From Streptomyces albidoflavus (lineage in GTDB: Bacteria; Actinomycetota; Actinomycetes; Streptomycetales; Streptomycetaceae): a DNA stretch of 64,000 nucleotides. The notes under the pieces were generated by a model that saw nothing but the letters and a program-made list of their open reading frames with translations, made no database searches and was not told the origin of the DNA. Below are positions 19,732 to 29,335 of this stretch, piece after piece (the stretch's first letter is position 1; every line of letters begins with the position of its first letter). The translations under genes and the position numbers were made by a program. The DNA lies in NCBI RefSeq assembly GCF_000719955.1, contig NZ_JOII01000009.1:62001-126000 (forward strand). The letters run 5' to 3'.

Positions 19732-20610
19732 GTGTCGACACCTGCGCTCTCCGCTCTACCGGTTCGCCCGCTCACCCTCCGGGACCTCCCGGCCTGCACG
19801 AGCCTCGCGTACGACCGGGGGTGGTCCCCGGAGGAGCACAAGTGGCGGCTGCTGCTCGCGGCCGGGCACGGGGTCGGCGTGGACGCCCCGGACGGACGCG
19901 GGCTGCTGGGCGCCTGCACCCTGACCGACTTCGGCCCGCACGAGGCCCCGGCCTTCACCGCGATCGGCATGATGCTGATCGCCGACCGGTACGCGGGGCG
20001 GGGCTTCGGCCGCCGCCTCCTGGAGCACGTGGTCCAGTACAGCGAACGGGTGCCGCTCACCCTCTACGCCTCCGGGAGCCTGCTCCCGCTCGCCCGGAAG
20101 CTCGGCTTCACCTCGGTCGGCCGCGCGGCCGCTGCCACCGGCCGCCTCACCGGTCCGGCCACCTTCCCTGAAAGGGCCGGGCTCACCCTCTCTCCCGCGC
20201 GGGCAGGGGACCTCCCCCGCATCCTCCAGCTCGATGCCGAGGTGTTCGGGACCGACCGCACACCCCTGATCGCCCGGCTCCCGGCCTTCGCCGACCGCTT
20301 CCTGGTGGCAGAGGGGGACGGGGAGCTGACGGGCTTCGCGGCACGCTGGCCGAACACCGCGACCGAGGTCGTCGGCCCGCTCGTCGCCCGCGACACCCGC
20401 ACCGCCCAGGCCCTGATCACGGGCCTGGCCGAGGGAAGCACCCGTCCGCTCCGGGTGGATGTCGACGTTCGGCACACCGCACTGCTGGAGTGGCTGGGCG
20501 AGCGCGGGATGCCGGTGGTCGCCACCAGCGAGCTGATGACCCGCGCCCTGCCCGGCCTGCCCGGCGACTGGACCAGGCGGTTCGCTCCCCTCACCGTGGC
20601 CGCGGCCTGA
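19732..20610 (+). CDS. GNAT acetyltransferase (two-domain)
   Basis: A 292-residue GNAT-fold protein. The N-terminal half has the acetyl-CoA-binding pattern MMLIADRYAGRGFGRRLLEHV; the C-terminal half (from about residue 155) resembles the second acetyltransferase domain of similar proteins (Acetyltransf_18 type). GTG 19732 has no clear ribosome binding site. Substrate unknown. Confidence 0.8.
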   Translation: MSTPALSALPVRPLTLRDLPACTSLAYDRGWSPEEHKWRLLLAAGHGVGVDAPDGRGLLGACTLTDFGPHEAPAFTAIGMMLIADRYAGRGFGRRLLEHVVQYSERVPLTLYASGSLLPLARKLGFTSVGRAAAATGRLTGPATFPERAGLTLSPARAGDLPRILQLDAEVFGTDRTPLIARLPAFADRFLVAEGDGELTGFAARWPNTATEVVGPLVARDTRTAQALITGLAEGSTRPLRVDVDVRHTALLEWLGERGMPVVATSELMTRALPGLPGDWTRRFAPLTVAAA

Positions 20611-20762
20611 GAGCGCCCGGCCGGCGCGGGAACATGTGATTGCAGGCGCGCGTTACATGCATACGCCTGATATTGCGCGCATGTCTTAAGCTGGACGGCA
20701 CCCGGGCTTTCGGCGCCCGCCGGGATGAGCCGAGGGGCACCGACAAGGAGGAGCGAGGACCC

Positions 20763-21221
20763 ATGACCGCCACGGACCCCGCACTGACCGCACTCGCCCA
20801 GAGCTGGTGCGCACTGTCCCTGCTGCACGGCCGCATCGAGACGCACGTGGAGCGGGCCCTCCAGTCCGGGCACGGGCTCAGCACCCGCGAGTATTCCCTG
20901 CTGGACGTCCTCAGCCGGCAGCACGACGGCGAGGGCGGCCATCTGCAGATGAAGCAGGTCGCCGACGCCGTCGTCCTCAGCCAGAGCGCCACCACGCGCC
21001 TGGTGAGCCGCCTGGAGGACCGCGGCCTCCTCTCCCGCTACCTCTGCCCCACCGACCGGCGCGGCATCTACACCGACGTCACCCCGGCCGGAAGGGCCCT
21101 CCTCGACGAGGCCCGCCCCACCAACGACACCGCCCTGCGGGAAGCCCTTGACACCGCGGCCCAGAACCCCGAGCTCGCCCCGCTCGTCCAGGCCGTGGAG
21201 ACCTTGCGCACCCCCGCCTGA
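20763..21221 (+). CDS. MarR-family transcriptional regulator
   Basis: A 152-residue winged-helix regulator of the MarR family: LSTREYSLLDVLSR, QVADAVVLSQSATTRLVSRLE (recognition helix) and the wing LLSRYLCPTDRRGIYTDVT. AAGGAGGAGCG precedes ATG 20763. Upstream, ACATGC (20655-20660) and GCATGT (20679-20684) form an imperfectly spaced inverted repeat in an AT-richer patch that could be an autoregulatory operator. Ligand unknown. Confidence 0.9.
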   Translation: MTATDPALTALAQSWCALSLLHGRIETHVERALQSGHGLSTREYSLLDVLSRQHDGEGGHLQMKQVADAVVLSQSATTRLVSRLEDRGLLSRYLCPTDRRGIYTDVTPAGRALLDEARPTNDTALREALDTAAQNPELAPLVQAVETLRTPA

Positions 21222-21271
21222 CTCCTCCTCGCCCTCCGGCGACCGCTGCCGGCCCGTCTACTGTGCCGCTC

Positions 21272-21775
21272 ATGGATCATTCCCAAGACGCACCCCTGCC
21301 GGACAGCTCCCGGGGTTCCTCCGGCGAGACGCTCCTGATTCGCCGCGCGGAGGCCTCCGACGTGGCCGCCATCGTCGCCATGCTCGCCGACGACCCCCTC
21401 GGAGCCACCCGGGAGTCCCCGGACGACCTCACCCCGTACCTGGCCGCGCACACCCGGCTGGCGGCCGACCCGAACCAGCACCTCGTCGTCGCCGAGCGGG
21501 CCGGGAAGGTCGTCGGCACGCTTCAGCTGACCCTCATCCCGGGTCTCTCCCGCCGGGCCGCCACCCGGTCCCTGATCGAAGGGGTGCGCGTCCATGCGGA
21601 CGAGCGGGGCAGCGGGCTCGGCACCCTGCTCATCGAGTGGGCCGTCGAGACCTCACGCGCCGAGGGGTGCCAGCTCGTCCAGCTCACCTCCGACGCCACC
21701 CGCGAGGACGCCCACCGCTTCTACGAGCGCCTGGGCTTCGTCGCCTCCCACGTGGGGTTCAAGCTCCAGCTCTGA
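21272..21775 (+). CDS. GNAT acetyltransferase
   Basis: A 167-residue GNAT protein. Signature segments are LLIRRAEASDVAAIVAML, IEGVRVHADERGSGLGTLLIEWAV (acetyl-CoA site) and the terminal HRFYERLGFVASHVGFKLQL. ATG 21272 is preferred over GTG 21263. It lies about 50 bases after the MarR gene and in the same direction, so it may be controlled by it. Confidence 0.85.
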   Translation: MDHSQDAPLPDSSRGSSGETLLIRRAEASDVAAIVAMLADDPLGATRESPDDLTPYLAAHTRLAADPNQHLVVAERAGKVVGTLQLTLIPGLSRRAATRSLIEGVRVHADERGSGLGTLLIEWAVETSRAEGCQLVQLTSDATREDAHRFYERLGFVASHVGFKLQL

Positions 21776-21827
21776 GCCGGAGCCGCTTCCTCTCGACGAG
21801 TGCCCCAACAGGCGGCTGACGAACGAT

Positions 21828-21911
21828 GTTTCACGTGAAACACCACATGGGTCATGTTTCACGTGAAACATGACGGACCACCCCGCGCAGAGCGGGTGTT
21901 TCACGTGAAAC
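21828..21911. promoter_or_regulatory. parS: Three parS sites between convergent genes
   Basis: Perfect GTTTCACGTGAAAC copies at 21828-21841, 21856-21869 and 21898-21911 (start-to-start 28 and 42 bases), in the 157-base gap between the stops of the GNAT gene and the leftward serine hydrolase gene. Confidence 0.94.
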
Positions 21912-21932
21912 ATCCCGATCGAGGCAGCTCGG

Positions 21933-23336
21933 TCAGCCCAACTCCCCAGCCGCGCGCCAGCCCTTGGCGTCCACGCCACCAGGTACCACCGAATCCGGCG
22001 CATAGGGCTCCCGCGTGAAGACGAATGAGCCCAAGTCCAGGTGTGTCACCGTGCCTTCGGCATCTCGCACCGGGCGCAGGGTCTCCCCCAGGAAGTAGCC
22101 GTCCAGGCCCCGCCATCTCCCGTCACCGGCGGGAACGAAGCGTGCGGCCCGTCCGACTCCCTTCAGCGGTCGCAGCTCCACCCCGCCGTCCGCCCCGTAG
22201 TGCAGCCCGTAGGGCGTCACACCCCAGTACCAGGCACCCGCCAACTCCAGCACCTGCGGGTCGGCTTCGGCCATCGGGCGCCAGAGCCGGGGCATCGACG
22301 GCTCGGCCTCGGCCACGATGCCGATGAGTTCGGCGGCCAGGCTGCCGACGAGGGGACCGGAGGTGGTGTTGGCGAGGACCACGGCGGCCAGGCCCTCGTC
22401 CTCACGGGTCAGCAGGGCCGCGAGGTACCCGGGCAGCGAGCCCATGTGGCCGGTGAGCGTGGTCCCGCCGCCGACGCTCAGCACCTGTGTCCCGAGTCCG
22501 TAGGCGCTCTCCTGCGCCCCGGGCAGGCTCGGGGCGGCGGGCGTCCGCATCTCGCGCACCGACGCGGCACCGAGCACCGCGTCGTCGCCCTGGACCAGGA
22601 AGGCGGCGAAGCGGAGCAGGTCACGGGTGGTCGACCAGAGCTGGCCGGCCGGCGCCATCCGGCCCAGATCGTGGGCGGGCTCCGGGAGGAGGGTGTCGGC
22701 CCAGGGGTGCACCGCCCAGCCCTGCGCGTAGGGAGCCTGCGGCGCGTAGCTGGTGCGGGTCAGCCCCAGCGGCTCCAGCACCTCGGCGCGCAGCACCTTC
22801 TCCCACGGCTCGCCCCGTACTTCCTCGACCAGCGCACCGAGCAGGGTGTAGCCGGGGTTGGAGTAGTGGTGGACCCGGCCGACGGGGTGGCGGTGCGGTT
22901 CCTCGCCGAGCACGTCGGCCAACTCGGGACGCAGCGTGCCGGGGCTCCGCTCCCACCACTCGCCCGGGGCCTCGGCGGCGAGGCCACCCGTGTGGGAGAG
23001 CAGGTCCGCGACGGTGGCCCGGCCCGCGCCCGTACCGGGCAGATGCTTCTCCAGCGGGTCGGTCAGCTCCAGGAGCCCCTCGTCGCGGAGCCGCATGACC
23101 AGAACAGCCGTGAAGGTCTTGCTGATCGACCCGATCCGGTACTGGGTGTCGCCGTCGGCCTCGACCCCCTCCAGCGCCGAGAGGGCGCCTTCCCAGATCA
23201 CCTCGCCGTCCCGTGTCACTCCGGCCACCAGCGACGGCACCCGGGACTCGCTCTGCGCCCTGGCGAGGCGGTGGCGCAGCGCCCGGCGGGTGGCGGGCAG
23301 GAGGCTGAGGTCTTCCGGGGTCTCATGAGTCGTCAT
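21933..23336 (-). CDS. Serine hydrolase, beta-lactamase/DD-peptidase fold (class C-like)
   Basis: A 467-residue penicillin-binding-protein-like hydrolase. The nucleophile motif is SISK (SxxK) in YRIGSISKTFTAVLV, the second motif is YSN in VHHYSNPGYTLLGAL, and a C-terminal TGHMGS replaces the KTG box, as in AmpC-like esterases. There is no obvious signal peptide, so it is probably cytoplasmic. The last 130 residues form a separate domain. Substrate unknown. Confidence 0.85.
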   Translation of the reverse strand: MTTHETPEDLSLLPATRRALRHRLARAQSESRVPSLVAGVTRDGEVIWEGALSALEGVEADGDTQYRIGSISKTFTAVLVMRLRDEGLLELTDPLEKHLPGTGAGRATVADLLSHTGGLAAEAPGEWWERSPGTLRPELADVLGEEPHRHPVGRVHHYSNPGYTLLGALVEEVRGEPWEKVLRAEVLEPLGLTRTSYAPQAPYAQGWAVHPWADTLLPEPAHDLGRMAPAGQLWSTTRDLLRFAAFLVQGDDAVLGAASVREMRTPAAPSLPGAQESAYGLGTQVLSVGGGTTLTGHMGSLPGYLAALLTREDEGLAAVVLANTTSGPLVGSLAAELIGIVAEAEPSMPRLWRPMAEADPQVLELAGAWYWGVTPYGLHYGADGGVELRPLKGVGRAARFVPAGDGRWRGLDGYFLGETLRPVRDAEGTVTHLDLGSFVFTREPYAPDSVVPGGVDAKGWRAAGELG

Positions 23337-23503
23337 GGCCCCACTCCACTCGTTCGGTCCGGCGAGGTCCAGCCCTTTTCCCGGTCACGTCAGGAGTGGC
23401 TCACCCGGCCGACGCGGGGCCCCGGCTGCTGTAGAGGACCTGGTCAGCTCCCCATCGCCCGAAACCACCCGGAGCGTCCTCCGCCCCCGCTCCGGTGGGG
23501 CCG

Positions 23504-24652
23504 TCATGCCTTGAGGCTCTCCCGCAGCGCGGTGATGAGCCGGTTGGCGCGGTCGTCGCCGTGGCCGATCATCCGGTTGGCCACGTAGGCGAAGCCGACG
23601 CCGAACTCGTCGTCGCCGAAGGCGAACTGGCCGCCGGCTCCGTCGTTGCCGAAGCTGCGGGCGCCGAGCATGGGGCGGGGCCGCTCGGAGTCGAGGAGGA
23701 AGCCGGAGCCCCAGCGCTGACCGAGGTCGTACCCCTGCCAGGTGGGGCCCGCCGACACCTCGCGCACCGCGTCGGTCAGGGTCTCCTCGGAGAGCAGGCG
23801 CGGTCCGCCGTCGAGGCCCGTCACGGCGGCGCCGTACAGCGCGGCGAGTCCGCTCGCGGAGGCGACCGCGCCGGCGCCGGGGAGTTCGGCGCCGAGCAGT
23901 TCGGGGTCGTTGAAGCCGTGCGGCTCGTCCAGGCCGGGGAAGACCAGCGCGCCGTTCATCGTGACGATGCGCATCAGCAGCGACTGCGGATCGCCGGCGG
24001 GGCGCCCCTCGGCCTCGACCAGGCGCGCCAACTGCCCCCTCTCGGCGGCGGGCAGGCCGATCCAGGCACGCAGCCCGAGCGGCTCGCCGATCGCCTCGCG
24101 GAAGAACCGGCCGGGGGTGAGCCCGGTGATCCGGCGGACGACCTCGCCGACCAGGAAGCCGAAGACGTGCCCGTGGTACTCGTACGCCTCGCCGGGTTCC
24201 CAGAGCGGTCGCTGTTCCTCGATCGCACGGACGACGGGGGTCCACTCCGTGATCTCGCCGAAGCTCACGGTGCGGTCGAGTACCGGGACCCCGGCCCGGT
24301 GGCCGAGGACCATGCGCGTGGTGATCCGCTCCTTGCCCTCGGCGGCGAACTCCGGCCAGTAGGCGGCGACGGGTGCGTCCAGGTCGAGCCGGCCCTGCTG
24401 GGCGAGGAGATGCGCGCAGATGCTGACGAGGCCCTTGGCGCAGGAGAAGACGGGGACCACCGTCTCCTGGTCCCAGAGGCGGCCGGACCGCTCGTCGGCG
24501 ATCCCGCCCCAGAGCTCCACCACCGGGCGGCCGCCCACCCGGACCGAGACCGCCGTGCCCAGTTCCCCGAACGCCTCGAAGTTCTCCCGGAAGACGTCCG
24601 CGACGCCCCCGAAACCCTCGTCCGCCCAGCCGCCGATCTCCACCGTGCCCAC
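23504..24652 (-). CDS. Serine hydrolase, EstB/LipL-like beta-lactamase family
   Basis: A 382-residue serine hydrolase of the beta-lactamase fold. SCAK (SxxK) occurs in VVPVFSCAKGLVSICAHLL and YEYHGH gives the YxH form of the second motif seen in esterases. No signal peptide is visible. It lies 167 bases upstream of the other serine hydrolase gene and in the same direction; the two proteins are different subfamilies, not a recent duplication. Confidence 0.85.
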   Translation of the reverse strand: MGTVEIGGWADEGFGGVADVFRENFEAFGELGTAVSVRVGGRPVVELWGGIADERSGRLWDQETVVPVFSCAKGLVSICAHLLAQQGRLDLDAPVAAYWPEFAAEGKERITTRMVLGHRAGVPVLDRTVSFGEITEWTPVVRAIEEQRPLWEPGEAYEYHGHVFGFLVGEVVRRITGLTPGRFFREAIGEPLGLRAWIGLPAAERGQLARLVEAEGRPAGDPQSLLMRIVTMNGALVFPGLDEPHGFNDPELLGAELPGAGAVASASGLAALYGAAVTGLDGGPRLLSEETLTDAVREVSAGPTWQGYDLGQRWGSGFLLDSERPRPMLGARSFGNDGAGGQFAFGDDEFGVGFAYVANRMIGHGDDRANRLITALRESLKA

Positions 24653-24764
24653 CCCAGTTCCCGAATGCTTCCCGGCCCGGGCCCGGGCCGTCGGACCGCG
24701 ACAGGCTACGAGTTCCTCCGGCGGGCTGCCATGTCTTTTCGGCGCGCCGGGGCCCCGGCGCGCC

Positions 24765-25307
24765 TCACCACTGCCGGTTGACGGTCGCCTTCGGGCCGGT
24801 CACCAGGGTGGCCGGCGGAACGTCCTCGGCCACCACCGCGCCCGCGGCGACCACGGCGTCCCGGCCGATGCTGACGCCGGGCAGGATCGTGGCTCCGGCG
24901 CCGATCCACACGTTCTCCGCCACGTCGATGGGGCCGCCGCTCAGCCACTCCCGCCGCGCCCCGGGGTCGACCGGATGCCCGAGGGTGATGAAGGTGGCCT
25001 TCGGGCCGACCATCACGCGCTCGCCGAGCCGGATGCCCGCGTAATCCAGGAAGGTGCAGTTCTGGTTGATGAACACCCGCTCGGCCAGCTCCAGGTGGAG
25101 GCCGTGGTCGGTGTAGAAGGGCGGGTAGATCGTGGTCCTGGCGGGCAGCGGCCGGCCGAGGATGCGCTCGAACAGCTCGGCCTTGCCCGCCTCGTCCTCG
25201 AACGGCAGGACGTTCAGCCGCGAGGTCAACTCGGTGGCCCGCAGGACCCGCTCGGACATCGCCCGGAACTCGTCACTGTGGATGCGCATGAGGCGGTCGT
25301 CGGCCAT
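24765..25307 (-). CDS. Sugar O-acetyltransferase, hexapeptide-repeat (LacA/Maa type)
   Basis: A 180-residue left-handed beta-helix acetyltransferase. The N-terminal Mac domain (MRIHSDEFRAM, ERILGRPLP) is followed by hexapeptide repeats: VFINQNCTFLDYAGIRLGER, catalytic His in FITLGHPVDP, then VWIGAGATILPGVSIGRDAV. This pattern matches maltose/galactoside O-acetyltransferases. The frame is open further upstream, but the family start fits ATG 25307. Confidence 0.9.
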   Translation of the reverse strand: MADDRLMRIHSDEFRAMSERVLRATELTSRLNVLPFEDEAGKAELFERILGRPLPARTTIYPPFYTDHGLHLELAERVFINQNCTFLDYAGIRLGERVMVGPKATFITLGHPVDPGARREWLSGGPIDVAENVWIGAGATILPGVSIGRDAVVAAGAVVAEDVPPATLVTGPKATVNRQW

Positions 25308-25463
25308 GGCCGAGCAGGCTACCAGCGCGCGGCCCGGCGATCTCGCGTGAACTGGGCGTTCCCGGTGGCCTCCCGGGCTTGTCGCCCGCGATTGTCCCCG
25401 GCCCGTGGTATGCCCGTCGGGGCGAGGCCGGTCGGCCCGCCCGGGTCGACGGAAGGCTGGGCC

Positions 25464-26033
25464 GTGCGAAAACTGATCTACGGCATGAACCTGTCCCTGG
25501 ACGGCTACATCGCCGCGCCCGGCGACGACATCGGCTGGAGCGGACCACCCAGCGACGAGCTGTTCCAGTGGTGGCTCGACCAGGAGCAGGCGAGCGGCCT
25601 GACGCTGTACGGCCGCAAGCTGTGGGAGACGATGAGCGCCTACTGGCCCACCGGCGACCAGCAGCCCGACGCCACCCCGGCGGAGATCGCCTTCGCGCGG
25701 AACTGGCGGTCCACACCGAAGGTGGTCTTCTCCTCGACGCTCGACGGCCCGCTCGACTGGAACACCCGCCTGGTCACGGGCGACGCGCTCGCCGAGATCA
25801 CCCGCCTCAAGGCCGGGGACGGTGCCCCGCTGCAGATCGGCGGCGCGACGCTGGCCGCGGCGGCCATGCGCGCCGGGCTGATCGACGAGTACGCGATCGC
25901 CACCCACCCGGTGCTGGTCGGCGGCGGTACACCGTTCTTCGGCCCGCTGGACGGCTGGGTGAGCCTGAACCTGCTGGAGACCCGGACGTTCCCCGGCGGC
26001 ACCGTCCTGACCAGGTACGAGACGAGGCGCTGA
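25464..26033 (+). CDS. Dihydrofolate-reductase-fold protein (RibD C-terminal type)
   Basis: A 189-residue reductase-fold protein beginning MRKLIYGMNLSLDGYIAA, typical of the RibD C-terminal/YwjB group, with LTLYGRKLWETM and IGGATLAAAAMRAGLIDEY. GTG 25464 has GGAAGG upstream. Function in these stand-alone proteins is not known; they likely bind NADPH. It converges on dnaB with only 24 bases between. Confidence 0.87.
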   Translation: MRKLIYGMNLSLDGYIAAPGDDIGWSGPPSDELFQWWLDQEQASGLTLYGRKLWETMSAYWPTGDQQPDATPAEIAFARNWRSTPKVVFSSTLDGPLDWNTRLVTGDALAEITRLKAGDGAPLQIGGATLAAAAMRAGLIDEYAIATHPVLVGGGTPFFGPLDGWVSLNLLETRTFPGGTVLTRYETRR

Positions 26034-26057
26034 GCGACGGCGCCCACGCGGCTCGCC

Positions 26058-27527
26058 TCAGCCGTGCGCCATGTCGACGAACCGGCTGTAGTGGCCCTGG
26101 AAGGCGACGGTGATGGTGGCCGTGGGGCCGTTACGGTGCTTCGCCACGATCAGGTCGGCCTCGCCGGCGCGCGGGGACTCCTTCTCGTACGCGTCCTCGC
26201 GGTGGAGCAGGATCACCATGTCGGCGTCCTGCTCGATGGAGCCGGACTCGCGGAGGTCGGAGACCATCGGCTTCTTGTCGGTGCGCTGCTCGGGGCCACG
26301 GTTCAGCTGGGAGAGCGCGATGACCGGGATCTCCAGCTCCTTGGCGAGGAGCTTGAGGTTTCGGGACATGTCCGAGACCTCCTGCTGACGGCTCTCGGCG
26401 CGCTTGGAGCCGCCGGACTGCATCAGCTGGAGGTAGTCGATGACGACGAGTTTGAGGTCGTTGCGCTGCTTGAGCCGGCGGCACTTGGCGCGGATCTCCA
26501 TCATCGACAGGTTCGGGGAGTCGTCGATGTAGAGCGGCGCGGCCGACACGTCGGGCATACGGCGGGCGAGCCGCGTCCAGTCCTCGTCGGTCATCGTGCC
26601 GGAGCGCATGTGGTGGAGGGCGACCCGGGCCTCGGCCGACAGCAGGCGCATGGCGATCTCGTTGCGGCCCATCTCCAGGGAGAAGACCACGCTGGGCAGG
26701 TTGTTCTGGATCGAGGCGGCCCGGGCGAAGTCCAGGGCGAGCGTGGACTTACCCATGGCGGGACGGGCGGCGATGACGATCATCTGGCCGGGGTGCAGGC
26801 CGTTGGTGAGCGAGTCGAAGTCGGTGAACCCGGTGGGCACGCCCGTCATCTCGCCGCTGCGGGAGCCGATCGCCTCGATCTCGTCGAGCGCCCCCTCCAT
26901 GATGTCGCCGAGCGGCAGGTAGTCCTCGGAGGTCCGCTGCTCGGTGACGGCGTAGATCTCCGCCTGCGCGCTGTTGACGATCTCGTCGACGTCGCCGTCG
27001 GCGGCGTATCCCATCTGCGTGATCTTGGTGCCCGCCTCCACGAGCCGGCGGAGCACCGCCCGCTCGTGGACGATCTCCGCGTAGTACTCGGCGTTGGCCG
27101 CGGTGGGCACCGTCTGCACGACGGTGTGGAGGTAGGGGGCGCCGCCGACCTTGGTGATCTCGCCGCGCTTGGTCAGCTCGGCGGCGACGGTGATCGGGTC
27201 GGCCGGCTCGCCCTTGGCGTACAGGTCGAGGATGGCCTGGTAGATCGTCTCGTGGGCCGGGCGGTAGAAGTCGTTGCCCTTGAGGATCTCCACCACGTCG
27301 GCGATGGCGTCCTTGGAGAGGAGCATGCCGCCGAGGACCGACTGCTCGGCGTCGAGGTCCTGCGGGGGCACGCGCTCGAACGCGGTCGCCCCGCCGCCCT
27401 CCCAGTTGTCGCCGTCGCGGTCACGACCTCCGTCGTTGCCCTTGCCCCGGCGCCGGGAGGCCGGCAGCCGGTCACCGGGTCCGGCGTCCGCCGCCCACGG
27501 GTCGTCCAAGGGCTCGGAGATACTCAC
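26058..27527 (-). CDS. dnaB: Replicative DNA helicase DnaB
   Basis: The hexameric helicase that unwinds DNA at the fork. The 489-residue product has an N-terminal DnaG-binding domain (PPQDLDAEQSVLGGML), the RecA-like core with Walker A AARPAMGKSTLALDFA and Walker B LVVIDYLQLM, and LSQLNRGPEQR. GTG 27527 has GGAGGC seven bases upstream; the frame runs on to 27596 but the extra residues look non-coding. No intein interrupts it. Upstream lies a cluster of DnaA-box-like sequences. Confidence 0.97.
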   Translation of the reverse strand: MSISEPLDDPWAADAGPGDRLPASRRRGKGNDGGRDRDGDNWEGGGATAFERVPPQDLDAEQSVLGGMLLSKDAIADVVEILKGNDFYRPAHETIYQAILDLYAKGEPADPITVAAELTKRGEITKVGGAPYLHTVVQTVPTAANAEYYAEIVHERAVLRRLVEAGTKITQMGYAADGDVDEIVNSAQAEIYAVTEQRTSEDYLPLGDIMEGALDEIEAIGSRSGEMTGVPTGFTDFDSLTNGLHPGQMIVIAARPAMGKSTLALDFARAASIQNNLPSVVFSLEMGRNEIAMRLLSAEARVALHHMRSGTMTDEDWTRLARRMPDVSAAPLYIDDSPNLSMMEIRAKCRRLKQRNDLKLVVIDYLQLMQSGGSKRAESRQQEVSDMSRNLKLLAKELEIPVIALSQLNRGPEQRTDKKPMVSDLRESGSIEQDADMVILLHREDAYEKESPRAGEADLIVAKHRNGPTATITVAFQGHYSRFVDMAHG

Positions 27528-27996
27528 CGTGCCGCCTCCATCCGTCCGCCGAGCGGACCTCGCCGTGCGCGCTTCCGTACGGCCCGACACTGACAAAGCG
27601 AGAGGCCCAACCCCTCATCTGACGCGTCGGAGTCGCGAGATTCCTCAGTCGGAACCCGGGCCGCACGCGGGTGGGTCGCCGGACCACGGTAGGCCCGTCG
27701 GCACCGTCAGCCAATCTGGTTATCCACAGGCCCTGTGGATGATCGACCCAATGCTGTGGAGAACTCGTCGAAACCTGTGCACGCCTCCGTGGACAGCGCT
27801 GTGAACAACCCCTCAGGGGCTCCGACATCCTAGCGCTGACCTGGCGTTTCGCCGTCCGCTGGCTGTGCAGGAGAAAAACTTCCCCAACTCGCGCGAGATC
27901 GTCGCCAAACCGTTGCCCGCCGACCCGCAACCTGGCCACACGTAAGGAGCCCAACGGCATTGCATCTATTACCTGTGGATGATTACATTGGGCGCC
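27528..27996. promoter_or_regulatory. dnaB/MATE divergent promoter region with DnaA-box-like cluster
   Basis: This 469-base gap holds several 9-mers close to the DnaA box (TTGTCCACA): TTATCCACA at 27720-27728, TGTGGATGA at 27734-27742 (opposite orientation), TGTGGAGAA at 27755-27763, CGTGGACAG at 27788-27796, TGTGAACAA at 27800-27808 and TGTGGATGA at 27974-27982. The first two form an inverted pair. The rest of the gap shows nothing else I can name. Confidence 0.6.
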
Positions 27997-29334
27997 ATGA
28001 CCAAGGCAGCTCCGCAGGCCAAGCACCATCGCCGTCAGCACGACCGCGAGATCGTCGCCCTCGCCGTACCCGCCTTCGGAGCCCTCGTCGCCGAACCCCT
28101 CTTCGTGATGGCGGACAGCGCGATCATCGGCCACCTGGGCACCGCGCAACTCGCCGGACTCGCCGTCGCCTCCGCCCTGCTGACCACCGCGGTCAGCATC
28201 TTCGTCTTCCTCGCCTACGCCACCACCGGCGCCGTCGCCCGCCGTGTCGGCGCGGGCGAACTCTCCGCCGCCATCCGCCAGGGCATGGACGGCATCTGGC
28301 TGGCGCTGCTCCTGGGCGCCGCCGTCATCGCGGTGGTCCTGCCGACCGCCCCCGCCCTCATCGACCTCTTCGGGGCCTCCGAGACGGCCGCCCCGTACGC
28401 GGTGACGTACCTGCGCATCTCCTCGTTCGGCATCCCCGCGATGCTCGTCGTCCTGGCCGCCACGGGCGTCCTCCGCGGCCTCCAGAACACCCGCACCCCG
28501 CTCTACGTCGCCATCGGCGGCTTCGTCGCCAACGCGATCCTCAACGTCGTCCTGGTCTACGGCGCCGGACTCGGCATCGCGGGCTCGGCCTGGGGCACGG
28601 TCATCGCCCAGTGCGGCATGGCCGCCGTCTACCTGGTGGTCGTCGTCCGCGGCGCCCGCAAGCACGGGGCGTCGCTCAGGCCGGACGCGGCCGGCATCCG
28701 CGCCTCGGCACAGGCCGGGGCTCCGCTGCTGATCCGGACCCTGTCGCTGCGGGCCGTCCTGATGATCGCGACGGCGGTGGCGGCCCGCCTCGGCGACACG
28801 GAGATCGCTGCCCACCAGATCATCCTCTCCCTGTGGAGTCTGCTCGCCTTCGCCATGGACGCCATCGCCATCGCCGGCCAGGCGATCATCGGGCGCTACC
28901 TGGGCGCCGGGGACAGCGCGGGTGCCAAGGCCGTCTGCCGACGCATGGTCGAGTGGGGCATCGGCTCCGGCATCGTCCTGGGCGTCCTGGTGATCGTCTC
29001 CCGCCCGCTCTTCATCCCCCTGTTCACGAGCGACGGAGCCGTGAAGGACGCGGCCCTCCCCGCCCTCGTGGTGGTCGCCCTCTGCCAGCCCCTCTCCGGC
29101 ATCGTCTACGTCCTCGACGGGGTCCTGATGGGAGCGGGCGACGGGCCGTACCTCGCCTGGGCCATGCTGCTGACCCTGGCGATCTTCACGCCCTTCGCCC
29201 TGCTGATCCCCAGCTGGGGCGGCGGCCTCACCGCGGTCTGGGGCGCCATGACGCTGATGATGGCCACCCGCGCGGTCACCCTGGGCCTCCGTACGAGGTC
29301 GGGGCGGTGGCTGGTCACCGGCGCCAGCAGGTGA
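27997..29334 (+). CDS. MATE-family multidrug/toxin exporter (DinF/NorM-like)
   Basis: A 445-residue cation-coupled exporter with about twelve hydrophobic helices. The opening EIVALAVPAFGALVAEPLFVMADSAIIG and mid-protein HQIILSLWSLLAFAMDAIAIAGQ are typical of the DinF branch. ATG 27997 is chosen; ATG 27979 overlaps a DnaA-box-like sequence and is six codons longer. Neither has a strong ribosome binding site. It is divergent from dnaB and converges on rplI. Confidence 0.92.
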   Translation: MTKAAPQAKHHRRQHDREIVALAVPAFGALVAEPLFVMADSAIIGHLGTAQLAGLAVASALLTTAVSIFVFLAYATTGAVARRVGAGELSAAIRQGMDGIWLALLLGAAVIAVVLPTAPALIDLFGASETAAPYAVTYLRISSFGIPAMLVVLAATGVLRGLQNTRTPLYVAIGGFVANAILNVVLVYGAGLGIAGSAWGTVIAQCGMAAVYLVVVVRGARKHGASLRPDAAGIRASAQAGAPLLIRTLSLRAVLMIATAVAARLGDTEIAAHQIILSLWSLLAFAMDAIAIAGQAIIGRYLGAGDSAGAKAVCRRMVEWGIGSGIVLGVLVIVSRPLFIPLFTSDGAVKDAALPALVVVALCQPLSGIVYVLDGVLMGAGDGPYLAWAMLLTLAIFTPFALLIPSWGGGLTAVWGAMTLMMATRAVTLGLRTRSGRWLVTGASR

Positions 29335-29335
29335 T

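Noticed and set aside
27979..27999. ATG 27979 as start of the MATE gene
   Set aside because: It overlaps a DnaA-box-like sequence and has no ribosome binding site; ATG 27997 gives the usual N-terminus. The difference is six codons and not certain.
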